Assembly: GCA_022800755.1 (NCBI GenBank)
Contig: JAAWQX010000003.1
Span: 1 to 64,000 of the forward strand
Direction of reading: 5' to 3'
Length of the DNA: 64,000 nt
Source of the DNA: Oscillospiraceae bacterium
Lineage (GTDB): Bacteria > Bacillota > Clostridia > Oscillospirales > Oscillospiraceae
The notes under the pieces: generated by a model
What the model saw: only the letters and a program-made list of their open reading frames with translations
Told to the model about the DNA's origin: nothing
Database searches by the model: none
Position numbers and translations under genes: made by a program
Shown here: positions 7,155 to 17,203 of the stretch, piece after piece
Layout of the letters: every line of letters begins with the position of its first letter
Numbering within the stretch: position 1 is the stretch's first letter

Positions 7155-8453
7155 ATGGATTGGATCATCTTTTTGCCTATTATCATCGCTTTGGTCATGT
7201 ACTTCACCGGCATTCCCATCGCGTACGCCTTGATGTTCGGCACATTGGTATTCTTTGGCTTTATTGATACCACTTCTGTGCCATATCTGCTGATGCAGAA
7301 GTTTATCACCTCTACCCAGTCCTTCCCTTTCCTGGCCATTCCGTTCTTCATTATGGCCGGCTCAATTATGAATTACTCCGGCATGAGTTCCAAGCTCATG
7401 GCATTTGCTGACGTGCTCACGGGCCACATGAAAGGCGGTCTGGCCCAGATCAACATCCTTTTGAGTATGCTCATGGGCGGCTGCTCCGGCTCCGCCAACG
7501 CCGACGCTGCCATGGAATGCAAAATGCTGGTTCCTGAAATGGAAGTCCGTGGCTACGGCAAGGGTTTCTCCGCGGCCATCACCGCCGCGTCCTCCTGTGT
7601 CACGCCCATTATCCCTCCCGGCATCAACCTGATCGTGTACGGCCTGATTGCCGGTGCGTCTGTGGGCAAGCTGTTCGCGGCGGGCTATCTGCCCGGCTTT
7701 GTCATGGTTGTCACCTTGATGATTGCCGTGTCGCTGATCTCCAGAAAGCGCGGCTATGTGCCCAGCCGGGAAAAGCGGGCCACCGCGGGCGAGATCGGCC
7801 GGCAGGCGCTTGATTCCCTGTGGGCGCTGCTGTTCCCCCTGGGTATCATTATGGGTATGCGCATCGGCCTGTTCACTCCGACAGAAGCCGGCGGCGTGGG
7901 CGTGCTGTACTGCATCCTGGTAGGCAAATTCATCTACAAGGGCCTGAAAAAAGAGCACTTCATCCCCATCTTCAAAGAGACCATTTCCGGCACCTGCACG
8001 GTCATGCTCATCATCGTGGCGGCTTCCCTATTCGGCTACTACCTGAACTGGGAGAATATTCCCAATATGTTGCTGCGTGCCGTGGAGGGCATTGCGCACA
8101 ATAAGATCCTCATTTTGCTGGTGATGAATGTTGTGCTGCTGCTGGCGGGCATGTTCCTGGAAGGCGGCGCGGCCCTCATCATCCTGGCGCCGTTGATGGT
8201 TCCGCTGGTGAAAGCTGCCGGCATTGACTTGGTGCATTTCGGTATTATCGTGAACGTCAACATCATGATCGGCGGCCTGACGCCTCCTTTCGGTTCCATG
8301 ATGTTCACCTGCGTTGCCATTACAAAATGTCAGATGGGCGAGTTTATCCGCGAGGTAATCCCATTTATCATCGCACTGCTCATCGCGCTGCTGCTCATTA
8401 CCTATATTGAGCCGATCACACTGATCTTCCCGAACCTGATCTACGGAACTTAA
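7155..8453 (+). CDS. dctM: TRAP transporter large permease DctM
   Basis: Large, transport-competent membrane subunit, 432 residues, normal family length, with about twelve hydrophobic helices. Signature stretches of the DctM family are present: the G-C-S-G-S-A-N-A-D-A segment near residue 110, ITAASSCVTPIIPPGINLIVYG near residue 140, and the duplicated GGLTPPFGSMMF near residue 375. It uses an ion gradient, usually sodium, to move the ligand delivered by DctP. Start three bases after the dctQ stop, with GAGGTGG inside dctQ as ribosome binding site. Confidence 0.93.
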   Translation: MDWIIFLPIIIALVMYFTGIPIAYALMFGTLVFFGFIDTTSVPYLLMQKFITSTQSFPFLAIPFFIMAGSIMNYSGMSSKLMAFADVLTGHMKGGLAQINILLSMLMGGCSGSANADAAMECKMLVPEMEVRGYGKGFSAAITAASSCVTPIIPPGINLIVYGLIAGASVGKLFAAGYLPGFVMVVTLMIAVSLISRKRGYVPSREKRATAGEIGRQALDSLWALLFPLGIIMGMRIGLFTPTEAGGVGVLYCILVGKFIYKGLKKEHFIPIFKETISGTCTVMLIIVAASLFGYYLNWENIPNMLLRAVEGIAHNKILILLVMNVVLLLAGMFLEGGAALIILAPLMVPLVKAAGIDLVHFGIIVNVNIMIGGLTPPFGSMMFTCVAITKCQMGEFIREVIPFIIALLIALLLITYIEPITLIFPNLIYGT

Positions 8454-8474
8454 AAGGGAAAAGGAGAAATTGCT

Positions 8475-9221
8475 ATGTTAGTTATGGCCCACCGCGGATA
8501 CAGCGGCGTGTACCCGGAAAATACCATGCTCGCGTTTCGAGAAGCCGCAAGCGTTGGCTGCGACGGTGTCGAACTGGATGTTCATGAAACAAAAGACGGT
8601 CAGCTCGTCGTCATTCACGATGAGGCTGTGGACCGCACCACCGACGGCACCGGGTTTATTCGGGACCTTACGTTCAAGCAGCTTCGCAAGCTCAACGCGG
8701 CTCAGCGGTTCGATGGTAAATTCGCCCCGGAGAAGATTCCGTCTTTTGATGAGTTTTGTGAGTGGCTGTCCGGAGAGAGCATTTTCGCCAATATCGAAAT
8801 CAAAACGGACAACACTTATTACCCCGGAATCGAGGAAAAAACCTGGAAGACCATTGAAAAATACGGCGTGGAAAAGCAGGTCATGTTCTCCGGGTTCAAC
8901 CACTTTACCCTGCGCCGGCTGCAAGAGATCGTGCCGGATTATGTAGAACTGGGTGCGTTGGTAGAACACAAAAGCGGCGTGCAGGTGTTCCCCGGCGATT
9001 ACTGCAAAGCCTCCGGCTTTCAGTGCTACCATCCGCCTATCGGCATCCTGAACGATGAAAACGTGAAAAACTGCAAGGACAACGGTGTGAAACTGAACGT
9101 CTGGACCGTAAATGATATGGAGGGTCTGGAAAAGCTGTACCGCTGGGGCTGCGAGGGGATTATCACGAATTTCCCCGGCGTGGCTTACACCTGGCTGAAA
9201 GGTCAAAAAAAGGCCAAATGA
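8475..9221 (+). CDS. Glycerophosphodiester phosphodiesterase
   Basis: Cytoplasmic GDPD-family enzyme, 248 residues, no signal peptide. It hydrolyses glycerophosphodiesters to a glycerol phosphate and an alcohol. The N-terminus has the catalytic HRG (MAHRGYSG) with PENT, then ELDVHETKDG and VIHDEAVDRTTDGTG, which together supply the paired His residues and the E-x-D metal ligands of the TIM barrel. The C-terminal half ends in the usual NVWTVND segment. AAAAGGAG is 9 nt from the ATG and dctM stops 21 nt upstream, so it is cotranscribed with the TRAP genes. Its position suggests that the TRAP system delivers the substrate. Confidence 0.92.
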   Translation: MLVMAHRGYSGVYPENTMLAFREAASVGCDGVELDVHETKDGQLVVIHDEAVDRTTDGTGFIRDLTFKQLRKLNAAQRFDGKFAPEKIPSFDEFCEWLSGESIFANIEIKTDNTYYPGIEEKTWKTIEKYGVEKQVMFSGFNHFTLRRLQEIVPDYVELGALVEHKSGVQVFPGDYCKASGFQCYHPPIGILNDENVKNCKDNGVKLNVWTVNDMEGLEKLYRWGCEGIITNFPGVAYTWLKGQKKAK

Positions 9222-9250
9222 CCCTGCGGCAGCGTATATAGCTGACCGGT

Positions 9251-9282
9251 ATGCGCCGTAGTCCGATTTGACTGCGGCGCAT
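9251..9282 (+). other. Intercistronic hairpin before the G1P dehydrogenase gene
   Basis: A 13-bp stem, ATGCGCCGTAGTC / GACTGCGGCGCAT (one wobble pair), 6-nt loop. The T-run is diffuse (ATTTGACC...TTTTGATTTTT), so termination may be partial and upstream and downstream halves may be expressed at different levels. Confidence 0.5.
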
Positions 9283-9325
9283 ATTTGACCTGTATGTTTT
9301 GATTTTTGAAAAGGAGTGAATTCCC

Positions 9326-12068
<2,743 letters not shown>

Positions 12069-12082
12069 ATGACGGAGGACGC

Positions 12083-12877
12083 ATGGATTACAAGAAATTG
12101 AAAGATGTCGAACTGTTTTTGTTCGACATGGACGGGACCTTATATTTGGGGGACGAGGTCTATGACGGTGCCATCAACTTGATGGAAGACCTGTCCCGGC
12201 TGGGCAAGCGTTATATTTACCTCACGAACAATTCCTCCCGGGCGGGTACCGATTACATCACCCGCCTGAGAAAGCTGGGCTTCCCCTGTGAGGCGGAAAA
12301 CGTATTCACCTCCGGCATGGCCACGGGGATGTACCTGAACCAGCGCCATCCGGGGGCAAAAGTCTACCTGGTGGGTACACAGGCGTTCCGCCGGGAGCTT
12401 TTGAGTTACGGCATCGAACTGGTAGAGGACGGTGCGGATGTGGTCGTCGTGGGCTTTGACACGGAACTGGTGTACGAAAAGCTGGATAAGGCCTGCCACT
12501 TCCTGCGCCGGGGTGCCACGTTCATCGCCGCCAATCCCGACTGGGTCTGCCCCATGCCCAATGACGAGGTACTGCCCGACTGCGGGAGCATCTGCGCCCT
12601 GCTCACCGCCTCCAGCGGCAAAGAGCCCTCCTATATCGGCAAACCCAACCGCAACATGATCGACGTGATCTCGGAAATGACCGGGGTACCCAATGAGAAA
12701 ATCTGCGCCGTGGGCGACCGGCTGTATACGGATATCGCCGTGGCGCAAAACGCCGGAAGCGTTTCCGTTCTGGTGCTCTCCGGCGAGACGGATCAGTCCA
12801 TGGTAGACGCCGCCGAGCGCAAGCCGGATTACATCCTGCCCAGCGTAAAAGAACTTCACCAGGTGCTCAAAGGCTAA
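12083..12877 (+). CDS. HAD-IIA sugar/glycerol phosphate phosphatase (AraL/NagD-like)
   Basis: A 264-residue HAD-superfamily subfamily IIA phosphatase. Motif I is DMDGTL (nucleophile Asp15 and acid-base Asp17), motif II YLTNNSSR, and motif III/IV KPNRNMIDVI and VGDRLYTDI; the C2A cap lies between. Relatives include AraL, NagD, 4-nitrophenylphosphatase and glycerol-3-phosphate phosphatase. GGAGG lies 5 nt before the chosen ATG; the frame stays open upstream only as overlap with glpK. It is the last gene of the module and is followed by a strong terminator. A role in relieving glycerol-phosphate or DHAP build-up is plausible; substrate is not readable from sequence. Confidence 0.85.
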   Translation: MDYKKLKDVELFLFDMDGTLYLGDEVYDGAINLMEDLSRLGKRYIYLTNNSSRAGTDYITRLRKLGFPCEAENVFTSGMATGMYLNQRHPGAKVYLVGTQAFRRELLSYGIELVEDGADVVVVGFDTELVYEKLDKACHFLRRGATFIAANPDWVCPMPNDEVLPDCGSICALLTASSGKEPSYIGKPNRNMIDVISEMTGVPNEKICAVGDRLYTDIAVAQNAGSVSVLVLSGETDQSMVDAAERKPDYILPSVKELHQVLKG

Positions 12878-12884
12878 ACAAACC

Positions 12885-12916
12885 AAAAAGCAGCTTGCAA
12901 AGCAAGCTGCTTTTTT
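12885..12916 (+). terminator. Terminator of the glycerol-phosphate module
   Basis: A 14-bp perfect stem AAAAAGCAGCTTGC / GCAAGCTGCTTTTT, AAA loop, six Ts. Confidence 0.9.
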
Positions 12917-12924
12917 CGAGCTTC

Positions 12925-12953
12925 TTGCACCCGTTTCCCGATTGTGTTACACT
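12925..12953 (+). promoter_or_regulatory. recQ promoter
   Basis: TTGCAC (12925-12930), 17-bp spacer, TACACT (12948-12953), about 18 nt before TTGGAGG. Confidence 0.65.
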
Positions 12954-12977
12954 GTCATAAATACTTGGAGGCGTGGT

Positions 12978-14792
12978 ATGGACAAATACACGGTCAATCA
13001 TCAATATTTCGGGCACAGCACATTCCGGGAGGGGCAGGAGCAGCTCATCGACGGCATCCTGTCCGGGCAGGACAGCTTCGGCATCATGCCCACGGGCGGC
13101 GGCAAATCCCTGTGCTATCAGATCCCGGCCCTGATGCTGCCGGGCCTGACCCTGGTGATCTCCCCCCTGATCTCCTTGATGAAAGACCAGACCTCCGCGC
13201 TGGCGGAAGCGGGCATCTCCGCGGCATATCTCAACAGCGCCATGGAGCCGGAGGAATACCAGTGGGTTCGCCAGGGGGTGCGGGACGGGAAATACAAGCT
13301 ATTGTACATCGCCCCGGAGCGGCTGGACAACGAAAGCTTCGCCGGACTGATGCAGACCCAGAACATTTCCCTCATCGCCGTGGATGAGGCCCACTGCATT
13401 TCCCAGTGGGGACAGGATTTCCGCCCCAGCTATCGGAAGATCGCGGACTTCGTGGACGCACTCCCCCACCGGCCCGTACTTGCCACTTTTACCGCCACCG
13501 CCACAGAGGAAGTGCGCCGGGATGTCATCGACCTGCTGCGGCTGCGTCACCCAAACGTCCTGGTCACCGGCTTTGACCGGCCGAACCTCTATTTCGAGGT
13601 CCGGCAGCCCAAAGATAAAACCGCGGAACTGCTTTCCTTAATTCGGGAATACCACGACCGCTGCGGCATTGTATACTGCGCCACCCGAAACAAAGTGGAA
13701 CAGCTGTGCGACGCATTGTGTCGAGCCGGCATCGCCGCCACCCGGTATCACGCGGGGCTGTCCGACGAGGAACGCCAGCACAGCCAAGATGACTTCCAAT
13801 TCGACCGCAAAACCGTCATGGTCGCCACCAACGCCTTCGGCATGGGCATCGATAAATCTAACGTGAGTTACGTCATCCACTACAACATGCCCAAAAGCCT
13901 GGAAGCCTACTACCAGGAGGCTGGCCGTGCGGGACGGGACGGCACTCCGGCGGACTGCGTCCTGCTGTATTCCTCCGGCGATGTGGTCACGGCCCGGCAT
14001 CTCATTGAGCACAGCGGAGACGGCGCCGACCTCTCCCAGGAAGACCGGGCCACAGTGCGTACCCGGGACCTGCGCCGGCTGGAGCAGATGATCGGCTACT
14101 GCAAGACTACCCATTGCCTGCGGGGCTATCTGCTGGATTACTTTGGACAGTCCCATACGTCCGCCTGCGGAAATTGCGGGAACTGCAAAAGCGAATACAC
14201 CCGTCAAGATATGACCACCCAGGCGCAGATGATCTTATCCTGCATCCTCCGGGTAAAAGCCCGGCTGGGATTCTATGTAGGCAGCGGTCTGATTATCGAT
14301 GTGCTCCGGGGGAGCAAGAATCAACGCATCCGAAGCCTCGGGCTGGATCAATTGAGTACCTACAACCTGCTGAACACGGAATCCAAAGACAACATACAGC
14401 GCTATCTGGACCGTCTGACGGAACTGGGATACCTCTTCACCGAACCCGAACACCGCACCCTGCGGATCACACGGCAGTCGGATGAAGTCCTGCGCCGGGG
14501 AAAAACCGTGGAGCTGACAAAAAAGGTCCTCCCGCAACCCACGGAACCGCCAGCCGAGCCATCCCCGCAAGCGCCGGACGAAGCGCTGTTCCAAGCACTC
14601 AAGGCCGTGCGCAGTAAATTGGCCCAGACAGAACAGGTGCCGGCTTACATTATTTTTTCCAACGCCACCCTACAGGACATGGCCCGAAAAAAGCCCCAGA
14701 CCATGGCCCAGCTGTTGCAGGTATCCGGGGTAGGCGAAGTGAAAGCCGCCCGCTACGGAGAAATCTTCCTGAACGCCATCAACCGGGAATGA
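12978..14792 (+). CDS. recQ: ATP-dependent DNA helicase RecQ
   Basis: 3'-5' DNA helicase for recombination and fork repair, 604 residues with the full RecQ layout. The helicase core shows motif I TGGGKSLCYQ (about residue 38), DEAH (about 136), SAT-equivalent TFTATATEEV and motif VI YYQEAGRAGRDG (about 312). The RQC zinc site has Cys residues at about 385 and in CGNCGNC (403-409). A C-terminal HRDC domain occupies residues 530-603 (QDMARKKPQTMAQLLQVSGV). GGAGG lies 7 nt before ATG 12978; an in-frame ATG at 12942 overlaps the promoter and is rejected. Confidence 0.96.
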   Translation: MDKYTVNHQYFGHSTFREGQEQLIDGILSGQDSFGIMPTGGGKSLCYQIPALMLPGLTLVISPLISLMKDQTSALAEAGISAAYLNSAMEPEEYQWVRQGVRDGKYKLLYIAPERLDNESFAGLMQTQNISLIAVDEAHCISQWGQDFRPSYRKIADFVDALPHRPVLATFTATATEEVRRDVIDLLRLRHPNVLVTGFDRPNLYFEVRQPKDKTAELLSLIREYHDRCGIVYCATRNKVEQLCDALCRAGIAATRYHAGLSDEERQHSQDDFQFDRKTVMVATNAFGMGIDKSNVSYVIHYNMPKSLEAYYQEAGRAGRDGTPADCVLLYSSGDVVTARHLIEHSGDGADLSQEDRATVRTRDLRRLEQMIGYCKTTHCLRGYLLDYFGQSHTSACGNCGNCKSEYTRQDMTTQAQMILSCILRVKARLGFYVGSGLIIDVLRGSKNQRIRSLGLDQLSTYNLLNTESKDNIQRYLDRLTELGYLFTEPEHRTLRITRQSDEVLRRGKTVELTKKVLPQPTEPPAEPSPQAPDEALFQALKAVRSKLAQTEQVPAYIIFSNATLQDMARKKPQTMAQLLQVSGVGEVKAARYGEIFLNAINRE

Positions 14793-14821
14793 AAAAAGAG
14801 CACTTTTCGGTGCTCTTTTTT
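14792..14821. terminator. Shared terminator between recQ and the HD gene
   Basis: A 12-bp stem AAAAAAGAGCAC / GTGCTCTTTTTT works in both directions and overlaps both stop codons. Confidence 0.85.
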
Positions 14822-15327
14822 CATTCCGTTTCCGTCACCGGATACATGGCCCGGCAATAACGCCGGCCGGTCTCCGTCTGGAAAATATGCTCATAGGCCT
14901 GTTGCTGTCCCTCCGGGGAGATGCTGTCCTCATAGAGGTTCACCAGGAAATCTGCTTCCAGCAAGATTCGGTAATCCGGACCATCCACCGCGTCGTAAGT
15001 ATGATGGTGCCCCACCAGATACCGTACCCGCTGAATGACATCCCTGGAAAAGCCCAGTCCGGCCATCATTTCTTCCGTCTCGTCCGGTCCGATCTTCTCC
15101 TGATACTTTCCCGAACAGTCGCCATAGGTCTCTTCCGCCAGATGGATTCCGATATCATGTACCAGCGCTGCCGCCTCCAGGATGAACTGCGTCCGCTCAT
15201 CCAGTCCCTCGCCCCGTCCGATGGCGGCGGCAAAGGCATGGACCTTCAAAAAATGGTGGATGCGCATGGGGTCGCCCGAATCGTACTCGATCATGGCGTC
15301 CATGAGCCGTCTGATCTGATCGTTCAT
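14821..15327 (-). CDS. HD-domain phosphohydrolase
   Basis: A 168-residue metal-dependent phosphohydrolase of the HD superfamily. The metal ligands are visible as H (HHFLKVHAFA, about residue 25-30), the HD pair in ALVHDIG (about 56-57), and D in LLEADFLVNLYED (about 124). The VGHHHTYD segment near 105 is also typical of this small clostridial group. Substrate is unknown; relatives act on nucleotides or are uncharacterised. It is monocistronic, driven by a promoter at 15359-15387, and convergent with recQ. Confidence 0.8.
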   Translation of the reverse strand: MNDQIRRLMDAMIEYDSGDPMRIHHFLKVHAFAAAIGRGEGLDERTQFILEAAALVHDIGIHLAEETYGDCSGKYQEKIGPDETEEMMAGLGFSRDVIQRVRYLVGHHHTYDAVDGPDYRILLEADFLVNLYEDSISPEGQQQAYEHIFQTETGRRYCRAMYPVTETE

Positions 15328-15358
15328 CGTGTCACCTCATTCGATCTGTTATGTTATT

Positions 15359-15387
15359 ATGGTACTATACAAGCCGCTTTCCGTCAA
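15359..15387 (-). promoter_or_regulatory. Promoter of the HD gene
   Basis: On the minus strand TTGACG (15382-15387), 17 bp, TACCAT (15359-15364). Confidence 0.5.
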
Positions 15388-15416
15388 TAAGCGTTATTTT
15401 AATATCAGAATCCCGC

Positions 15417-15445
15417 TTGTGTTCTGTACCGCCGCTTGCTATAAT
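15417..15445 (+). promoter_or_regulatory. Promoter of the kinase-CYTH gene
   Basis: TTGTGT (15417-15422), 17-bp spacer, consensus TATAAT (15440-15445). Confidence 0.7.
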
Positions 15446-15472
15446 GGAAAAAACAGTTCCGGGGAGGTTTCC

Positions 15473-16576
15473 ATGGAAACTCAGTATTTTGAAAATGACC
15501 TGCTGCATATCGTAGCCCAGGCAGCCCGGCTCCAGCGGGAAGGCTGCCGTCCTGTGGTCATCGCCATTGACGGCATGGCCGGCAGCGGCAAATCCACGCT
15601 GACGGACCTGCTCTGCCGGCGGTTGGACGCTGCGGTCGTTCATATGGACGATTTCTTTCTGCCACAGGGCTTTCGTACCCCGGAGCGGCTGCGGAAGCCC
15701 GGCTGGAATGTTTGTTATGAGCGCTTCATGCAGGAGGTCCTGCCCTATCTTCACAGCCGCGTTCCCTTTGCCTACCGCATTTACGATGCCCACCGTCACC
15801 GCTACAACGGCACCCGCCTGGTCCCGGACAAGCCCTTTATCATCGTGGAGGGTGCTTATGCCCAGCATCCGAAGTTCGGCGAGCCTTACGACCTGCGTAT
15901 CTTTTGCGAGGTCTCCCCGTCCGAGCAATTGCGCCGCATTCAGGAACGTTCCCCCGTGCAATTTGACATGTTCCGCGCTTTTTGGATCCCTATGGAGAAC
16001 CGCTATTTTGACGCCCTTGGTATCCGCGCACAAAGTGACATCGTCGTCACTTCCGGCCCGGAGGAAGCACCGCCCCCGCTGGAAATTGAACGGAAATTCC
16101 TCATTGCATATCCCGACACCGCCTTGCTGGAACGGCATAGCTGCAAGCCCAAAGCGGAGATGGAGCAGACCTACTTGACAGGCACCGGCAAGACCCGCTC
16201 CGTCCGTCTGCGCAAAAGCACCGTTGACGGCGTGACCCGCTACCGCCGGAACGAAAAGCAATCCCTCAGCGGCATGGCCCGCGTCGAACTGGAAGAAGAC
16301 CTTGAAGCAGATACCTACCGCGCCCTGCTGGAATTCGCCGATCCCCGCCGCCGGACCATCCATAAAACCCGCTATTACGTCCCCGCCGGGGCGCTCACCG
16401 CGGAGATCGACATCTTCCCCTTCTGGACCGACCGGGCCGTCTGCGAGGTCGAACTGCCCGACGAAAGCACCCCCGTCACCCTGCCGGACTACCTCACCGT
16501 CATCCGGGAAGTGACGGACGACCCCCGGTACACCAACGCCGCGATGGCGCTGGAAGTGCCGTTCGATGAACTTTGA
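15473..16576 (+). CDS. Uridine-kinase-like P-loop kinase fused to a CYTH domain
   Basis: A 367-residue two-domain protein. Residues 20-190 are a P-loop kinase of the uridine kinase/phosphoribulokinase type: Walker A GMAGSGKST near residue 38, VVHMDDFFLP (substrate Asp pair), and the lid arginines in RRIQER. Residues 202-367 are a CYTH/triphosphate-tunnel domain beginning with EIERKF, the E-x-E-x-K metal signature, and continuing with RLRKS, RYRRNEKQ, ELEED and IDIF strands that line the tunnel. CYTH enzymes hydrolyse or make inorganic or thiamine triphosphates or cyclise ATP. GGGGAGG is 5 nt before the ATG. The start at 15473 lies just after a good promoter. The joint substrate is unknown. 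Confidence 0.85.
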   Translation: METQYFENDLLHIVAQAARLQREGCRPVVIAIDGMAGSGKSTLTDLLCRRLDAAVVHMDDFFLPQGFRTPERLRKPGWNVCYERFMQEVLPYLHSRVPFAYRIYDAHRHRYNGTRLVPDKPFIIVEGAYAQHPKFGEPYDLRIFCEVSPSEQLRRIQERSPVQFDMFRAFWIPMENRYFDALGIRAQSDIVVTSGPEEAPPPLEIERKFLIAYPDTALLERHSCKPKAEMEQTYLTGTGKTRSVRLRKSTVDGVTRYRRNEKQSLSGMARVELEEDLEADTYRALLEFADPRRRTIHKTRYYVPAGALTAEIDIFPFWTDRAVCEVELPDESTPVTLPDYLTVIREVTDDPRYTNAAMALEVPFDEL

Positions 16577-16604
16577 ATTTTTTCTTTTTGCGTGCAAATA
16601 CTAT

Positions 16605-16633
16605 TTGACAGACCCGGAGAAATATGGTATGCT
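16605..16633 (+). promoter_or_regulatory. rpsO promoter
   Basis: Consensus TTGACA (16605-16610), 17-bp spacer, TATGCT (16628-16633). It begins 29 nt after the preceding gene; no terminator hairpin is seen between them. Confidence 0.75.
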
Positions 16634-16639
16634 TTCTTC

Positions 16640-16746
16640 GCTTGTGTCCGTGTCCCCGGTTCCGGGAAACAGCCGGCAGTCCGCCGGTGATCCTTTCCGC
16701 CCGGTACTGAGCCATTGGACCACAAAAAATGAAAGGAGCGTTCCCT
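16640..16746 (+). promoter_or_regulatory. Structured rpsO leader, possible S15 autoregulatory site
   Basis: The roughly 105-nt leader holds CCGGC-AGTCC-GCCGG (16673-16687) and a CCCGG/CCGGG stem (16655-16665). S15 represses its own mRNA in several bacterial groups, each with different leader folds. The assignment here rests only on position and pairing potential. Confidence 0.3.
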
Positions 16747-17013
16747 ATGATCACAAAGGAACAGAAAACAGCGGTTATCGAATCCAACCGCACCCACGAG
16801 ACCGACACCGGTTCTCCAGAGGTCCAGATCGCCATTTGGACCGAGCGCATCAACCAGCTCACCGAGCATCTGAAGAAGAACCCCAACGACAATCACAGCC
16901 GTCAGGGTCTGTACAAGATGATCGGTAAGCGCCGCCGGTTGCTGGACTACCTGATGAAGGTGGACATCGAGCGTTACCGTGCCTGCATTGCCAAGCTGGG
17001 CATCCGCAAGTAA
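16747..17013 (+). CDS. rpsO: 30S ribosomal protein S15
   Basis: An 88-residue S15 of normal length that binds the 16S rRNA central domain early in 30S assembly. The family signature is clear: [20 protein letters not shown] and the basic stretch [23 protein letters not shown] lies 8 nt before ATG 16747; the in-frame ATG at 16729 would put the start upstream of this site. It is followed by a terminator and then pnp, the conserved bacterial order rpsO-pnp. Confidence 0.97.
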   Translation: MITKEQKTAVIESNRTHETDTGSPEVQIAIWTERINQLTEHLKKNPNDNHSRQGLYKMIGKRRRLLDYLMKVDIERYRACIAKLGIRK

Positions 17014-17058
17014 GCAGCACACCGCACCGTGCGGTTTTGAGGTTTATGAAGGTATTTT

Positions 17059-17091
17059 GAGGGGACAATCAAATATTGTCCCCTCGTTTTT
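17059..17091 (+). terminator. Terminator between rpsO and pnp
   Basis: An 11-bp stem GAGGGGACAAT / ATTGTCCCCTC followed by GTTTTT. Read-through or RNase III-type processing could still supply pnp; no clear separate promoter is seen in 17092-17203. Confidence 0.8.
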
Positions 17092-17203
17092 ATCTTACGG
17101 GGCTGTTTGACCCTTTAGTATTTGAACGTGACGCCATAGGACGCCAGGTTCAAGTGCTAAACAGTCATACGGCTCCGAATCACAAAAGAAAAGGAGTCAC
17201 AAA

